A stretch of DNA of 64,000 bases from Hymenobacter cyanobacteriorum (lineage in GTDB: Bacteria > Bacteroidota > Bacteroidia > Cytophagales > Hymenobacteraceae): the NCBI RefSeq assembly GCF_022631375.1, contig NZ_JALBGC010000007.1, forward strand, positions 186,001-250,000. The letters are read 5' to 3'. The notes beneath the pieces are model-generated. The model ran no database searches. It was not told where the DNA came from and saw nothing but the letters and a program-made list of their open reading frames with translations. Positions within the stretch are counted from its first letter, which is position 1. Each line of letters starts with the position of its first letter. Positions 25,719 through 33,164 of this stretch are shown here, one piece after another. The position numbers and the translations under genes were made by a program.

Positions 25719-26481
25719 AAAACGACTCGATGATGGTGGTGAAGTCGGCCGCTTTCAGCGAGGCGCCGCCGATGAGGCCGCCGTCCACGTCGGGCTGGCT
25801 GAACAGTTCTTTGGCATTTTGCGCGTTGGCCGAGCCGCCGTAGAGGATGGTGGTGTTCAGGGCGGCTTCGGCGTCGTAGGCGCGGGCAATGCGCTCGCGG
25901 ATGAAGGCGTGCACTTCCTGCGCCTGGGCGCTGGTGGCGGTGCGGCCCGTGCCAATGGCCCAGATGGGCTCGTAGGCCACGACCACCTGCGCAAACTCCT
26001 CGTTGCTGAGGTGGAACAGGCCGTCGGCCAGCTGCTTGCCGATGTAGTCGAAGGTTTCGTCAGCCTCACGGGTTTCGAGCGACTCGCCCACGCAGAAGAT
26101 GGGCTTGAGGCCGGCGGCCAGGGCGGCTTTCAGCTTCTGGGCCAGCAGGTCGTCGGTTTCGTGGAAGTACTGGCGCCGCTCGGAGTGGCCCAGAATCACG
26201 TATTCGCAGCCCACCGAGGCCAGCATGCGCGCCGACACTTCTCCGGTGAAGGCGCCGCTTTCCTTCTGGTGGCAGTTCTGCGCACCCAGGTGGAAGCCGC
26301 TCTCGGGCAGGTGCTGCTTGATGCCCGCCAGGTAGGGGAAGGGCACGCACAGCACCACCACGGGCGCGCCGGGCGCGGCCACGGCCGGGCCGGCCAGGGT
26401 GACAAGTTCGGTTACCAAAGCCTGGCCCTCGGGATAGGTCAGGTTCATTTTCCAGTTGCCGGCAACAAGGTTCTGGCGCAT
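25717..26481 (-). CDS. tpiA: Triosephosphate isomerase
   Basis: The enzyme interconverts glyceraldehyde-3-phosphate and dihydroxyacetone phosphate in the cytoplasm. At 254 aa it is the usual length for a TIM barrel. The catalytic residues are in place: Lys in VAGNWKMN (near residue 12), His in ILGHSERRQYF and Glu in VVAYEPIWAIGTGRTA. The flexible loop and phosphate-binding ILYGGSANAQNAKELF and DGGLIGGASLK are intact. The start at 26481 (MRQNLVAGNWK) is fixed by homology; the frame is open 40 codons further up but is not coding. The stop TAA lies at the edge of a family B repeat. Confidence 0.98.
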   Translation of the reverse strand: MRQNLVAGNWKMNLTYPEGQALVTELVTLAGPAVAAPGAPVVVLCVPFPYLAGIKQHLPESGFHLGAQNCHQKESGAFTGEVSARMLASVGCEYVILGHSERRQYFHETDDLLAQKLKAALAAGLKPIFCVGESLETREADETFDYIGKQLADGLFHLSNEEFAQVVVAYEPIWAIGTGRTATSAQAQEVHAFIRERIARAYDAEAALNTTILYGGSANAQNAKELFSQPDVDGGLIGGASLKAADFTTIIESF

Positions 26482-26519
26482 AGTCGGGAGGTTCAAAGGG
26501 TGAGGGAAATTGGAGGGCG

Positions 26520-26527
26520 CAAAGCTA
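26520..26527 (-). promoter_or_regulatory. Probable -7 element of the tpiA promoter
   Basis: On the minus strand this reads TAGCTTTG, an exact match to the Bacteroidetes TAnnTTTG element, 38 bp before the tpiA ATG. That would give a leader of about 30 nt. No clear TTTG is found at the -33 position. Confidence 0.45.
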
Positions 26528-26601
26528 GGGGGCAAACGGCCGTTGGCGAGTGAACAGAATTGTCTTGCCGCACTGTATTCCGCAGGGCAGTTTACCTCCA
26601 C

Positions 26602-26640
26602 AAAAAAAATAAAACCCCCGCCGAATATCGGCGGGGGTTT
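26602..26640 (-). terminator. Intrinsic terminator
   Basis: On the minus strand, ACCCCCGCCGA and TCGGCGGGGGT form a GC-rich stem, followed directly by TTTTATTTTTTTT, 26 bp after the stop of the T9SS protein gene. It closes the beta-glucan locus and separates it from tpiA. Confidence 0.9.
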
Positions 26641-26666
26641 GCTCCGAAAATGCGGAAGGAAAGAGC

Positions 26667-28100
26667 TTATTCCACGCTCAGCGGGCGGCTCAGGGCCACA
26701 CCGTCCACGGTCAGGCGGCAGGTGTAGAGGCCGGGGGCCAGCTTAGCGGCGTTCAGCTCGGCGGTGTGGGGGCCGGCGGGGCGCGGCTCGTTGTGCAACA
26801 GCTCGGCTACGCGGCGGCCCAGGTTGTCGTACACGGCCAGGCTCACGGTGGCGGGCTGCTTCAGGCTGAAGGGCAGCTGCGTGAGGCCCGAAGTGGGGTT
26901 GGGGTAGGCCGGCGCGAAAGCCGCGAAATCGGTGCTCACGGTGCGCGTGGCCGTGGGCACGTAGCCCACCAGGCTGGGGCCGTAGAAGTCGTCGAGGTAG
27001 ATTTTGCGCTTGGCCAGCGTGTTGGGGGCCACCAGCAGCACAATCTCGTTCAGGCCGGTGTTGGGCGTGGCGCTGGGCGTGTTCACGTAGTTGAAGCTGA
27101 GGGTTTCCCAGGCGTTGGTGGCGGTGGTGGTAGCGGTGTACTCCGAGTTGCGGCCGGCGGGGTAGTTGGTGGCTCCCGCCACGGTCGAATCCTGCAGCGT
27201 AATCTGGAAAGCGATGCCCGGCGCGGGGCTGAACACCTTCAGCGTCATGTGCACGGTGTTGTTGCGAAAGTTCGTCACGTCGGCCAGGGCCGCGCCGCGC
27301 GGCTGCATCACAAACGAGTCGTACTGGTTGGTCGAGCGGGTGTAGCGGGCCACGCGGGCGCTGGTGTTGCCGGCGCTCACCGAGTTGTTCAGCGTGTCCA
27401 GCTTCAGGCCGCCCGACGTTTTGTAGGCCACGTACTTCAGGGCGCGGGTGCCCTCGTAGTTGTCGTAGAGCTGGCGCACGGCCATATTGCTCGGGGGCGG
27501 CGTGGTCGAGAGCAGCTCCGGGCCCATCAGGTCGTCGAGGTAATAGGTCGCGGCGTTGTTGGTGCCGGGCGCTACCAGTAGCACCAGCTGGTCCACGTCG
27601 GCGGCCGTCACGGTGGGGTCGAAGTTGCCCGTGCTGGCGGCGGTGAAGGTGAACGTGAGGGTTTCCCAGCCGTTGACCACGCTGGTGGTGGCGTTGAAGT
27701 CGCCGGCGTACTTGCCGTTGGGGTACTGGTTGGTGTTCGACTTGGTGCTGTTCTGCAGCACGGCCTGCACCACCACGCCAGCGGCGGGGCTGCGGAATTT
27801 TACCGAAATTTTCTTGGTGCCCGCCGCGTAGGCCGACACATCGGCCATTTTAGCGTTGTTGGGCTTCACCACAATCACGGCGTACTGCTGGGCGCCGTCG
27901 CGGGTGTAGAGGGCGCAGGTGCTGCTGCTGTTCACCGCATTCGTGCCCGGGTTGGGGGTGTTCTGGGTGAAGGTGCCCAGCACGGTGGGGTAGCTCACCA
28001 GCCGCGTGGCCTCGAAGTTGTCGTACAGCGTCTGGGCCGAGGCCGCCGCGCCGCTGGCGACCAGGGCCGCCGTGAGAATCAGTTTCGTAAAGTTGCGCAT
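26667..28100 (-). CDS. Secreted two-module protein with T9SS sorting domain
   Basis: This 477-aa protein has signal peptide LILTAALVASGAAASAQ. Two related modules follow (about 24-180 and 205-375), each starting LYDNFEATR or LYDNYEGTR and ending with a strand like QLVLLVAPGTNNAATYYLDD or EIVLLVAPNTLAKRKIYLDD. They look like jelly-roll carbohydrate-binding modules. The C-terminal T9SS type A sorting domain begins PAYPNPTSGLTQLPFSL and ends APGLYTCRLTVDGVALSRPL. No catalytic motif is visible. It is the last gene of the beta-glucan locus, just before a strong terminator, so glucan binding at the surface is a fair inference. The gap to the GH16 gene holds a degenerate inverted repeat. Confidence 0.82.
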   Translation of the reverse strand: MRNFTKLILTAALVASGAAASAQTLYDNFEATRLVSYPTVLGTFTQNTPNPGTNAVNSSSTCALYTRDGAQQYAVIVVKPNNAKMADVSAYAAGTKKISVKFRSPAAGVVVQAVLQNSTKSNTNQYPNGKYAGDFNATTSVVNGWETLTFTFTAASTGNFDPTVTAADVDQLVLLVAPGTNNAATYYLDDLMGPELLSTTPPPSNMAVRQLYDNYEGTRALKYVAYKTSGGLKLDTLNNSVSAGNTSARVARYTRSTNQYDSFVMQPRGAALADVTNFRNNTVHMTLKVFSPAPGIAFQITLQDSTVAGATNYPAGRNSEYTATTTATNAWETLSFNYVNTPSATPNTGLNEIVLLVAPNTLAKRKIYLDDFYGPSLVGYVPTATRTVSTDFAAFAPAYPNPTSGLTQLPFSLKQPATVSLAVYDNLGRRVAELLHNEPRPAGPHTAELNAAKLAPGLYTCRLTVDGVALSRPLSVE

Positions 28101-28132
28101 GGGAAAGTGGGAATTGAGGGTGAGGAAATGGG

Positions 28133-28217
28133 TTGTAGCTATTGGTTGTTGGCGGTTGGCTATCGGTTTTCAGTAAGAGCTTTTTCAGAAGCCCAAAAAC
28201 CAATGGCCAGCAACCAG
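28133..28217 (-). repeat. Degenerate inverted repeat, family G
   Basis: Segments 28133-28171 and 28191-28217 pair imperfectly; both consist of TTGGTTGTTGGC-like units. It starts 2 bp after the GH16 stop. It follows the 3'-end rule of the other families but shares no sequence with them. Confidence 0.5.
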
Positions 28218-28219
28218 CA

Positions 28220-29053
28220 TCAGGATTTGCTCATGTGGTAGAACCGCACGTAGTCCACCAGCATCTGCTGGGGGAAAGCGGCTTCGTCGATGCCCTTCTG
28301 GCCGCCCCACTCGCCGCCCACGGCAATGTTGAGCAGCAGGTGAAAGGGCTGGTCCCAGGGCCAGGTTTCCCAGCCGGTGTTCTCGTTGCGGTGGGCGAAG
28401 TAAATCTGGCCATCAATCTGGGCCGTGATGGTTTCCGGCGTCCATTCCACCGAATACACGTGGAAGGCCGTGGTGGCATCGGGCAGTTTGGTGATGCCGG
28501 TTTTCTGGGTGTTGATGCGGAAATAGTACGCCTTGCAATGCGTGGTGGCGTGAATCACGTTGGGGTCGTAACCCACGTGCTCCATGATGTCGATTTCGCC
28601 GTTGTCGGGCCAGCCCTTGTTGCCATACGGGTTCTTGTCGGGCAGCATCCAGATGGCGGGCCAGGTGCCGCGTCCGCCCGGAATTTTGGCCCGTACCTCA
28701 AACCGTCCATACAACTGGCTGCCGCCCTTGCCGCGCGACACCAGCCGCGCCGACGTGTAGGGGTTGCCGGCCACCAACGCCTCCTTGTGGGCTTCGATGA
28801 TGAGGTTGCCGCCCTCGACGCGGGCATTTTCGCGGCGCTTTTTGGTGTAGTACTGCTCCTCCTTGTTGCCCCAGCCCGAGCCGCCCACATCGTAGGTCCA
28901 CTTGGCCGAGTCGGGCAGGCCGGCGTAGTTGAACTCGTCGCTCCAGGCCAGCTTCGTGAACGTGTAGCGCGGGGCCGCCGGCGGGGTGGCCGGAGCGGCG
29001 GAGCCGAAAAAATGGCCCAGCAACAGCAGGCCCGGGAGTAAGGTTGAAATCAT
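28220..29053 (-). CDS. Glycoside hydrolase family 16 (beta-glucanase)
   Basis: This is a secreted 277-aa GH16 enzyme that should cut internal beta-1,3 or mixed beta-1,3/1,4 bonds by a retaining mechanism. After a signal segment (LPGLLLLGHFFGSAA) the domain starts with KLAWSDEFNYAGLPDSAKW. The catalytic signature is NGEIDIMEHVG, with nucleophile and acid/base Glu in E-I-D-x-M-E; the inserted Met is typical of laminarinase-type GH16. WPAIWMLPDKNPYG and the closing VGGEWGGQKGIDEAAFPQQM are also typical. There is no lipobox, so it is periplasmic or released. It is 244 bp downstream of the second GH16 on the same strand. Confidence 0.93.
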   Translation of the reverse strand: MISTLLPGLLLLGHFFGSAAPATPPAAPRYTFTKLAWSDEFNYAGLPDSAKWTYDVGGSGWGNKEEQYYTKKRRENARVEGGNLIIEAHKEALVAGNPYTSARLVSRGKGGSQLYGRFEVRAKIPGGRGTWPAIWMLPDKNPYGNKGWPDNGEIDIMEHVGYDPNVIHATTHCKAYYFRINTQKTGITKLPDATTAFHVYSVEWTPETITAQIDGQIYFAHRNENTGWETWPWDQPFHLLLNIAVGGEWGGQKGIDEAAFPQQMLVDYVRFYHMSKS

Positions 29054-29297
29054 AGGAAACGCAAAAGGACGAAATTGGGCGGGCCGCCGGGTGGCAGCGC
29101 ACTACCCATCGGGGGCAGCCGCGTCTGGCCTCACCGTGCCAGACGCAGCCACCACCCTATCCGGCAGGTTGTTTTGTTCCCACCAAGCTTCCTGCCGGAA
29201 TAACAGGCAAATTGTTTAGCAGCGAGATGTGAGCGGTGAGAATCACCGAATCGGGTGTTCGGCGAGCACATTCTTACGGCTCACTTCTGACTGCTCG
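29054..29297. other. Gap between the two GH16 genes, two hairpins
   Basis: No gene is present. Two small hairpins are visible: GCGTCTGGC/GCCAGACGC (29121-29146) and CCGGCAGG/CCTGCCGG (29161-29198). Neither is followed by a T-run in the direction of transcription. They may be processing or attenuation structures that set different expression for the downstream part of the locus. Confidence 0.5.
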
Positions 29298-30188
29298 TTA
29301 CTTGTACTGGTAGTAGCGCACGTAGTCGACCTGCATCTGCTGCGGGAAAGGCGTCGAGGCATTGGGGTTGCCCAGGAAGTCGCCGCCCACGGCAATGTTC
29401 AGAATCAGGAAAAACGGGTTGTTGAAAGGATAGCCGCCACCGTTCACGTCGCTGGGCGTGAAGGTGTAATAGAGCTTGCCGTCGAGGAAAAACCGCATCT
29501 GGTCCTTGCTGCGCACCACGCTGAAGGTGTGGAAAGCATCGGAGAAGTTGCCGCTGGGCAGCACCTGGTCGGGGCCGCCCTTATAGCCGTGGCTGCCGTC
29601 GGTTTTAGGGAAGTGCATGGTGGTCAGGAACTTGTTGGGCTCCTGGCCGCGCAGCTCCATCATGTCGATTTCGCCGCATTTGGGCCAGTTGTTCTGGTCG
29701 ATGTCGGCCCCCAGCATCCAGATGGCCGGCCAGATGCCCTGGCCCTGCGGCAGCTTGGCGCTCACATCTACGCGGCCGTACTTGAAGGTCTGCTTGTTCT
29801 TGGTGAGCATTCGGGCCGAGGTGTAGTCGCGGCCGCCCTGGCTCTGGCGCTTGGCCACAATCACGAGGTTGCCGTTGCTGACGTAGGAATTGTCGGGCGA
29901 GGTGGTGTAGTATTCCAGCTCGTTGTTGCCCCAGCCGCCGCCGCCGGTGTCGTAGCCCCACTTAGAGGGGTCGACGGCGCTGCCCGCAAATTCATCGCTC
30001 CACACCAGCTCGGTGTACTGGGTGTAGTCGCGCGCCTCGGCGTTGGTTTCCGTGGCGGTGGGCACCGGCGTGGGCGCAGGCGGCGTTTTGTTTTCGGTGC
30101 AGGCGGCCAGGCCCAAACCCAGGGCCAGCGCGAAGCTGGCCCGGGCGTAGCGGCGCAGGGGAAATGCGGAAGCAAAGGGATTTTTCAT
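29298..30188 (-). CDS. Glycoside hydrolase family 16 lipoprotein
   Basis: This 296-aa GH16 enzyme is anchored by a lipid. The N-terminus has a signal and lipobox ALGLGLAAC, with the Cys near residue 30, followed by a Pro/Thr linker. The catalytic domain begins LVWSDEFAGSAVDPSKWGYD and has the laminarinase-type signature CGEIDMMELRG. WPAIWMLGADIDQNNWP is the substrate-cleft loop. It closes with NIAVGGDFLGNPNASTPFPQ and MQVDYVRYYQY. With the unanchored GH16 downstream this gives one surface or membrane-bound and one soluble endo-glucanase. It follows the PKD lipoprotein by 61 bp in the same operon. Confidence 0.93.
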   Translation of the reverse strand: MKNPFASAFPLRRYARASFALALGLGLAACTENKTPPAPTPVPTATETNAEARDYTQYTELVWSDEFAGSAVDPSKWGYDTGGGGWGNNELEYYTTSPDNSYVSNGNLVIVAKRQSQGGRDYTSARMLTKNKQTFKYGRVDVSAKLPQGQGIWPAIWMLGADIDQNNWPKCGEIDMMELRGQEPNKFLTTMHFPKTDGSHGYKGGPDQVLPSGNFSDAFHTFSVVRSKDQMRFFLDGKLYYTFTPSDVNGGGYPFNNPFFLILNIAVGGDFLGNPNASTPFPQQMQVDYVRYYQYK

Positions 30189-30249
30189 ACTAGCTGGAAG
30201 ACGATGCGTGCCCGTTTGGTTCGGGCAATAGCAATAAAAAGCAATTCAA

Positions 30250-31524
30250 TTATTTAACAACGAACTTCATAGTGAACACCAGCGAGGCCGTGGAGCTGCC
30301 GGCGCGCAGCAGCATGTGCTGGTTGTCGATTTCCAGGATGCGGTAAGTGCGGTCGGGGGCGTCGGTGACGCCGATAACCGGCATGGGCGTGGCCGGGGCC
30401 AGCTCGAACTGCGCCTTGCCCGCGCCCGTGGCCGCGCTGAAGGTGAAGTTGGTGTTGTTGGTGCGCGGGGCCTGGCAACCGCCGCCGCCGGCCACAAAGG
30501 TTTCGGCCATGGCATTGTACTGGAACACGTTGCCCGACGTGAAGGTGAACTCGTCGTCGGCCTGGCAGGCGGGCAGGCTGCCCGCCGCGCCGCCGGCGTA
30601 GTAGCCCGTGGGGTCGGCATCGCTGGGGCCCACCACAATGGTGGCGGCTACGCTGTTGTCCAGCTTCCAGGTGCGCGACGAGCCGCCGGTGAGCAGCTGC
30701 TTCACCTTGTCGACGGCCGAGAGCTGCGGCATGTAGGTGATGACCGTGAAGGTGCCGTCGGGGTTGGTGCCGCGCAGGCGCAGCTTGGCCGTCGATGCCT
30801 CAACGATGTCGTACGTCTTGTTCACCACCGAGTCCGTCACGCCGATAAACGACTTGTTGGTGAGCAGCACAATCTGGCCCAGGCCCGCGTTGGGCTTGTA
30901 GATGAAGCTGGAATTGGGCGTGCGGGCCGTGCCGCAGGTGCCGTTCGAGTAGGTCTGGCCGTTGGCACCGCCCGCGTCGTAGCTATACACGTAGTTGCTG
31001 GCGAAGCTGAATTCGTCGTCGAGCTGGCAGGCGTTCAGGGTGCTGCCGTTGGTCGAGCTCAGCACCGTGGTGCCGTTGGCGGCCAGACGCACGATGGCGT
31101 CGGGCTGGTTCGAGATGGTCCAGGACGTGGCGCCGCTGCCGCTGCAGGCCGTGAGGGCCGAGAAGCCGGCGTTGGTGCAGGGCGAAGGCACCGCCACGTT
31201 CTGGGTGCTCACGGCCGAGCCGCCGGCGCCGGCCGCGGTCAGCTGCACCTTGTAGGTGCCGCCGCGCTGGTAGGTGTGGGTCACATCGCCGGTGCCCGAA
31301 GTGGTCGACCCGTCGCCAAAGTCCCACTGGGCCAGGAAGCCGTTCTGGGTGGTGTTCTTGAACGTGACCACCACCGGATACTGGCTGGTGTTGATGGTGT
31401 AGGTGAAGCCGACCGTGGGAATGGGGCCTTCAAGCTTGGCATCTTCGCCCGCTTTTTTGCAGGAGGCCAGCAGCAGCGGGGCCGACAAAAGCGCAAAGGC
31501 TGCCGCGCGGATGATATTTTTCAT
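30250..31524 (-). CDS. PKD-domain lipoprotein, putative surface glycan-binding protein
   Basis: This 424-aa lipoprotein has lipobox LLLASC with the Cys near residue 21. One PKD domain (about 35-110) contains the typical AQWDFGDGSTTSGTGDVTHT and YQRGGTYKVQLTA. Two tandem copies of a further module follow. Each copy has a strand like WTISN or WKLDN, then ACQLDDEFSFAS or ACQADDEFTFTS, a Cys-containing loop before R-T-x-N, and FIGVTD or VIGVTD before YDIVEA or YRILEI. In PUL terms it sits in the SusE/SusF position and should bind the glucan at the surface. Ligand binding is inferred from position and the PKD domain. Confidence 0.82.
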   Translation of the reverse strand: MKNIIRAAAFALLSAPLLLASCKKAGEDAKLEGPIPTVGFTYTINTSQYPVVVTFKNTTQNGFLAQWDFGDGSTTSGTGDVTHTYQRGGTYKVQLTAAGAGGSAVSTQNVAVPSPCTNAGFSALTACSGSGATSWTISNQPDAIVRLAANGTTVLSSTNGSTLNACQLDDEFSFASNYVYSYDAGGANGQTYSNGTCGTARTPNSSFIYKPNAGLGQIVLLTNKSFIGVTDSVVNKTYDIVEASTAKLRLRGTNPDGTFTVITYMPQLSAVDKVKQLLTGGSSRTWKLDNSVAATIVVGPSDADPTGYYAGGAAGSLPACQADDEFTFTSGNVFQYNAMAETFVAGGGGCQAPRTNNTNFTFSAATGAGKAQFELAPATPMPVIGVTDAPDRTYRILEIDNQHMLLRAGSSTASLVFTMKFVVK

Positions 31525-31610
31525 GAGAAGGGAATGCGGTGGGAAGTTGAAAATGAGAAGCCTGCAGCACTGCCCGGGCCAGCTGGCAGCCCGGGCGGCA
31601 CTGGGCCCGG

Positions 31611-33137
31611 CTAGTAGCCGGGGTTCTGCTTCAGGCCGGGGTTGGCGTCCAGCTCCGATTGCGGCAGCGGGAGCACCAGGTTTTTCTCGGTCGGAATGCC
31701 GCGCGTAATGCCCAGCGTTTTCAGGTAGTTGGCCTGGGCCGTCATCACCGGAATCAGGCCGTATTGGGTGCCGTTGTAGCGCTTCAGGTCGAACCAGCGG
31801 TCGAACTCGAAGGCCAGCTCGTACTTACGCTCCTTCAGCACGGCCCCCGTGAAGTCGGGCGTCGCAGCCGTCAGGTCTTTGGCCGAGGCCACATCCAGGG
31901 GCAGCCCGAAGGCGCGGCGGCGCACTTTGTTGATGGCTTCGAGCCCTTCGGCAGTCGGCCCCACGGCTTCGGCCAGAATCAGGTGCATCTCGGCCAGGCG
32001 CAGCACGGGCACGTTCAGCGGCGAATCCCAGATGTTGGTGTTCACCTTGCCCACAAACCACTTGCGCACGTTGTAGCCAAACGGCGAGCCTGTGGCCCGG
32101 GCCGTCTGCACTTTGCCATCCGGAAACACGTCGCCGGGCACAAAGATGGTGGCGGCTTTGCGCGTGTCGCCGGCTTCGTAGCCAGCCACGAAGTCGGGCT
32201 CCGGCACGTTGAAGCCGTAGCCGCTGCCGGGCGTCTGGTTGGCGCCGCGCGGCCCAAAAAACTCGTTCATGGCCGAACCCACGCTGTTGCGCTCGTATTC
32301 GTTGCGGCCGTTCACATACTGCACCTCAAACAGCGACTCCTTGGCGTTGTTGTTCTCGTTGGTCACCTTGAAGTTGTCGGCGTAGTTGGCCCACATTGTT
32401 TTGCCCGAGCCCGAAATCACGGCCCGGGCCTGCACGGCGGCTTCCGCCTTCTTGCCCTCGGTGATGTACACCTTGGCGAGCAGGCCGGTGGCGGCCCACT
32501 TGGTGGCGCGGCCCAAATCGGCTCCGGAGTAGGAGTCCGGCAGGTTGCCGATGGCCGCCAGCAGGTCGCGCTCAATCTGGCCGTACACCTGCGCCACCGG
32601 GGTGCGCGGAATGTTCACCTCGGCCGGTGTGGAGGGCGGGGCCGTGAACAGGGGCACGTCGCCGTAGGCCCGCACGAGGTCGAAATAGAACTTGGCCCGC
32701 AGAAACTGCGCCTCGCCCAGGCAGCGTTTCTTAATGGTTTCGTCCATCGAAATGCCCGGCACTTTCTGCAGCACGAGGTTGGCCCGCTGCACGCCAATGA
32801 ACGAGCCGCCCCACAGGCGGTTCACCACGGTGTTGGTGCTCGGGATGCTGAATGCTTCCAGCTGCTTGTACTCGATGGCGTCGTTGCCGTCGTCGCCGCC
32901 CGACACCGAGTTGTCGGCCATGATGTCGAAGGCCCACATGGCCAGGTTGTACTGGCCTTCCTTGGTCAGCTCGCTATAGGCCGCGTTGGTGGCCTGAATG
33001 GCGTCTTGCTGGGTCTGGTAAAAGTTGGCATCCGTAATCTGGTCTACGGGCGCCTCGGCCAGAAACTTCTCGCCGCAGCCGGCCAGCAGCCCCAACGAGA
33101 GCAGAAAGGCGGCGCAGGTGATTTTTGAAATAGTCAT
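31611..33137 (-). CDS. SusD/RagB-family nutrient-binding lipoprotein
   Basis: This 508-aa surface lipoprotein forms the lid over the SusC channel and binds the oligosaccharide. It has the lipobox LGLLAGCGEKFL and the start FLAEAPVDQITDANFYQTQQ. Helical TPR-like segments follow (YGQIERDLLAAIGNLPDSY and AKVYITEGKKAEAAVQA). The typical C-terminal part is PVLRLAEMHLILAEA, INKVRRRAFGLP and LKERKYELAFEFDRWFDLKR. The gene ends with the family's DANPGLKQNPGY. It is 27 bp after SusC and is certainly cotranscribed with it. Confidence 0.96.
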   Translation of the reverse strand: MTISKITCAAFLLSLGLLAGCGEKFLAEAPVDQITDANFYQTQQDAIQATNAAYSELTKEGQYNLAMWAFDIMADNSVSGGDDGNDAIEYKQLEAFSIPSTNTVVNRLWGGSFIGVQRANLVLQKVPGISMDETIKKRCLGEAQFLRAKFYFDLVRAYGDVPLFTAPPSTPAEVNIPRTPVAQVYGQIERDLLAAIGNLPDSYSGADLGRATKWAATGLLAKVYITEGKKAEAAVQARAVISGSGKTMWANYADNFKVTNENNNAKESLFEVQYVNGRNEYERNSVGSAMNEFFGPRGANQTPGSGYGFNVPEPDFVAGYEAGDTRKAATIFVPGDVFPDGKVQTARATGSPFGYNVRKWFVGKVNTNIWDSPLNVPVLRLAEMHLILAEAVGPTAEGLEAINKVRRRAFGLPLDVASAKDLTAATPDFTGAVLKERKYELAFEFDRWFDLKRYNGTQYGLIPVMTAQANYLKTLGITRGIPTEKNLVLPLPQSELDANPGLKQNPGY

Positions 33138-33164
33138 GATTGGAGAGGTGGGAAGGTGAAGGAA

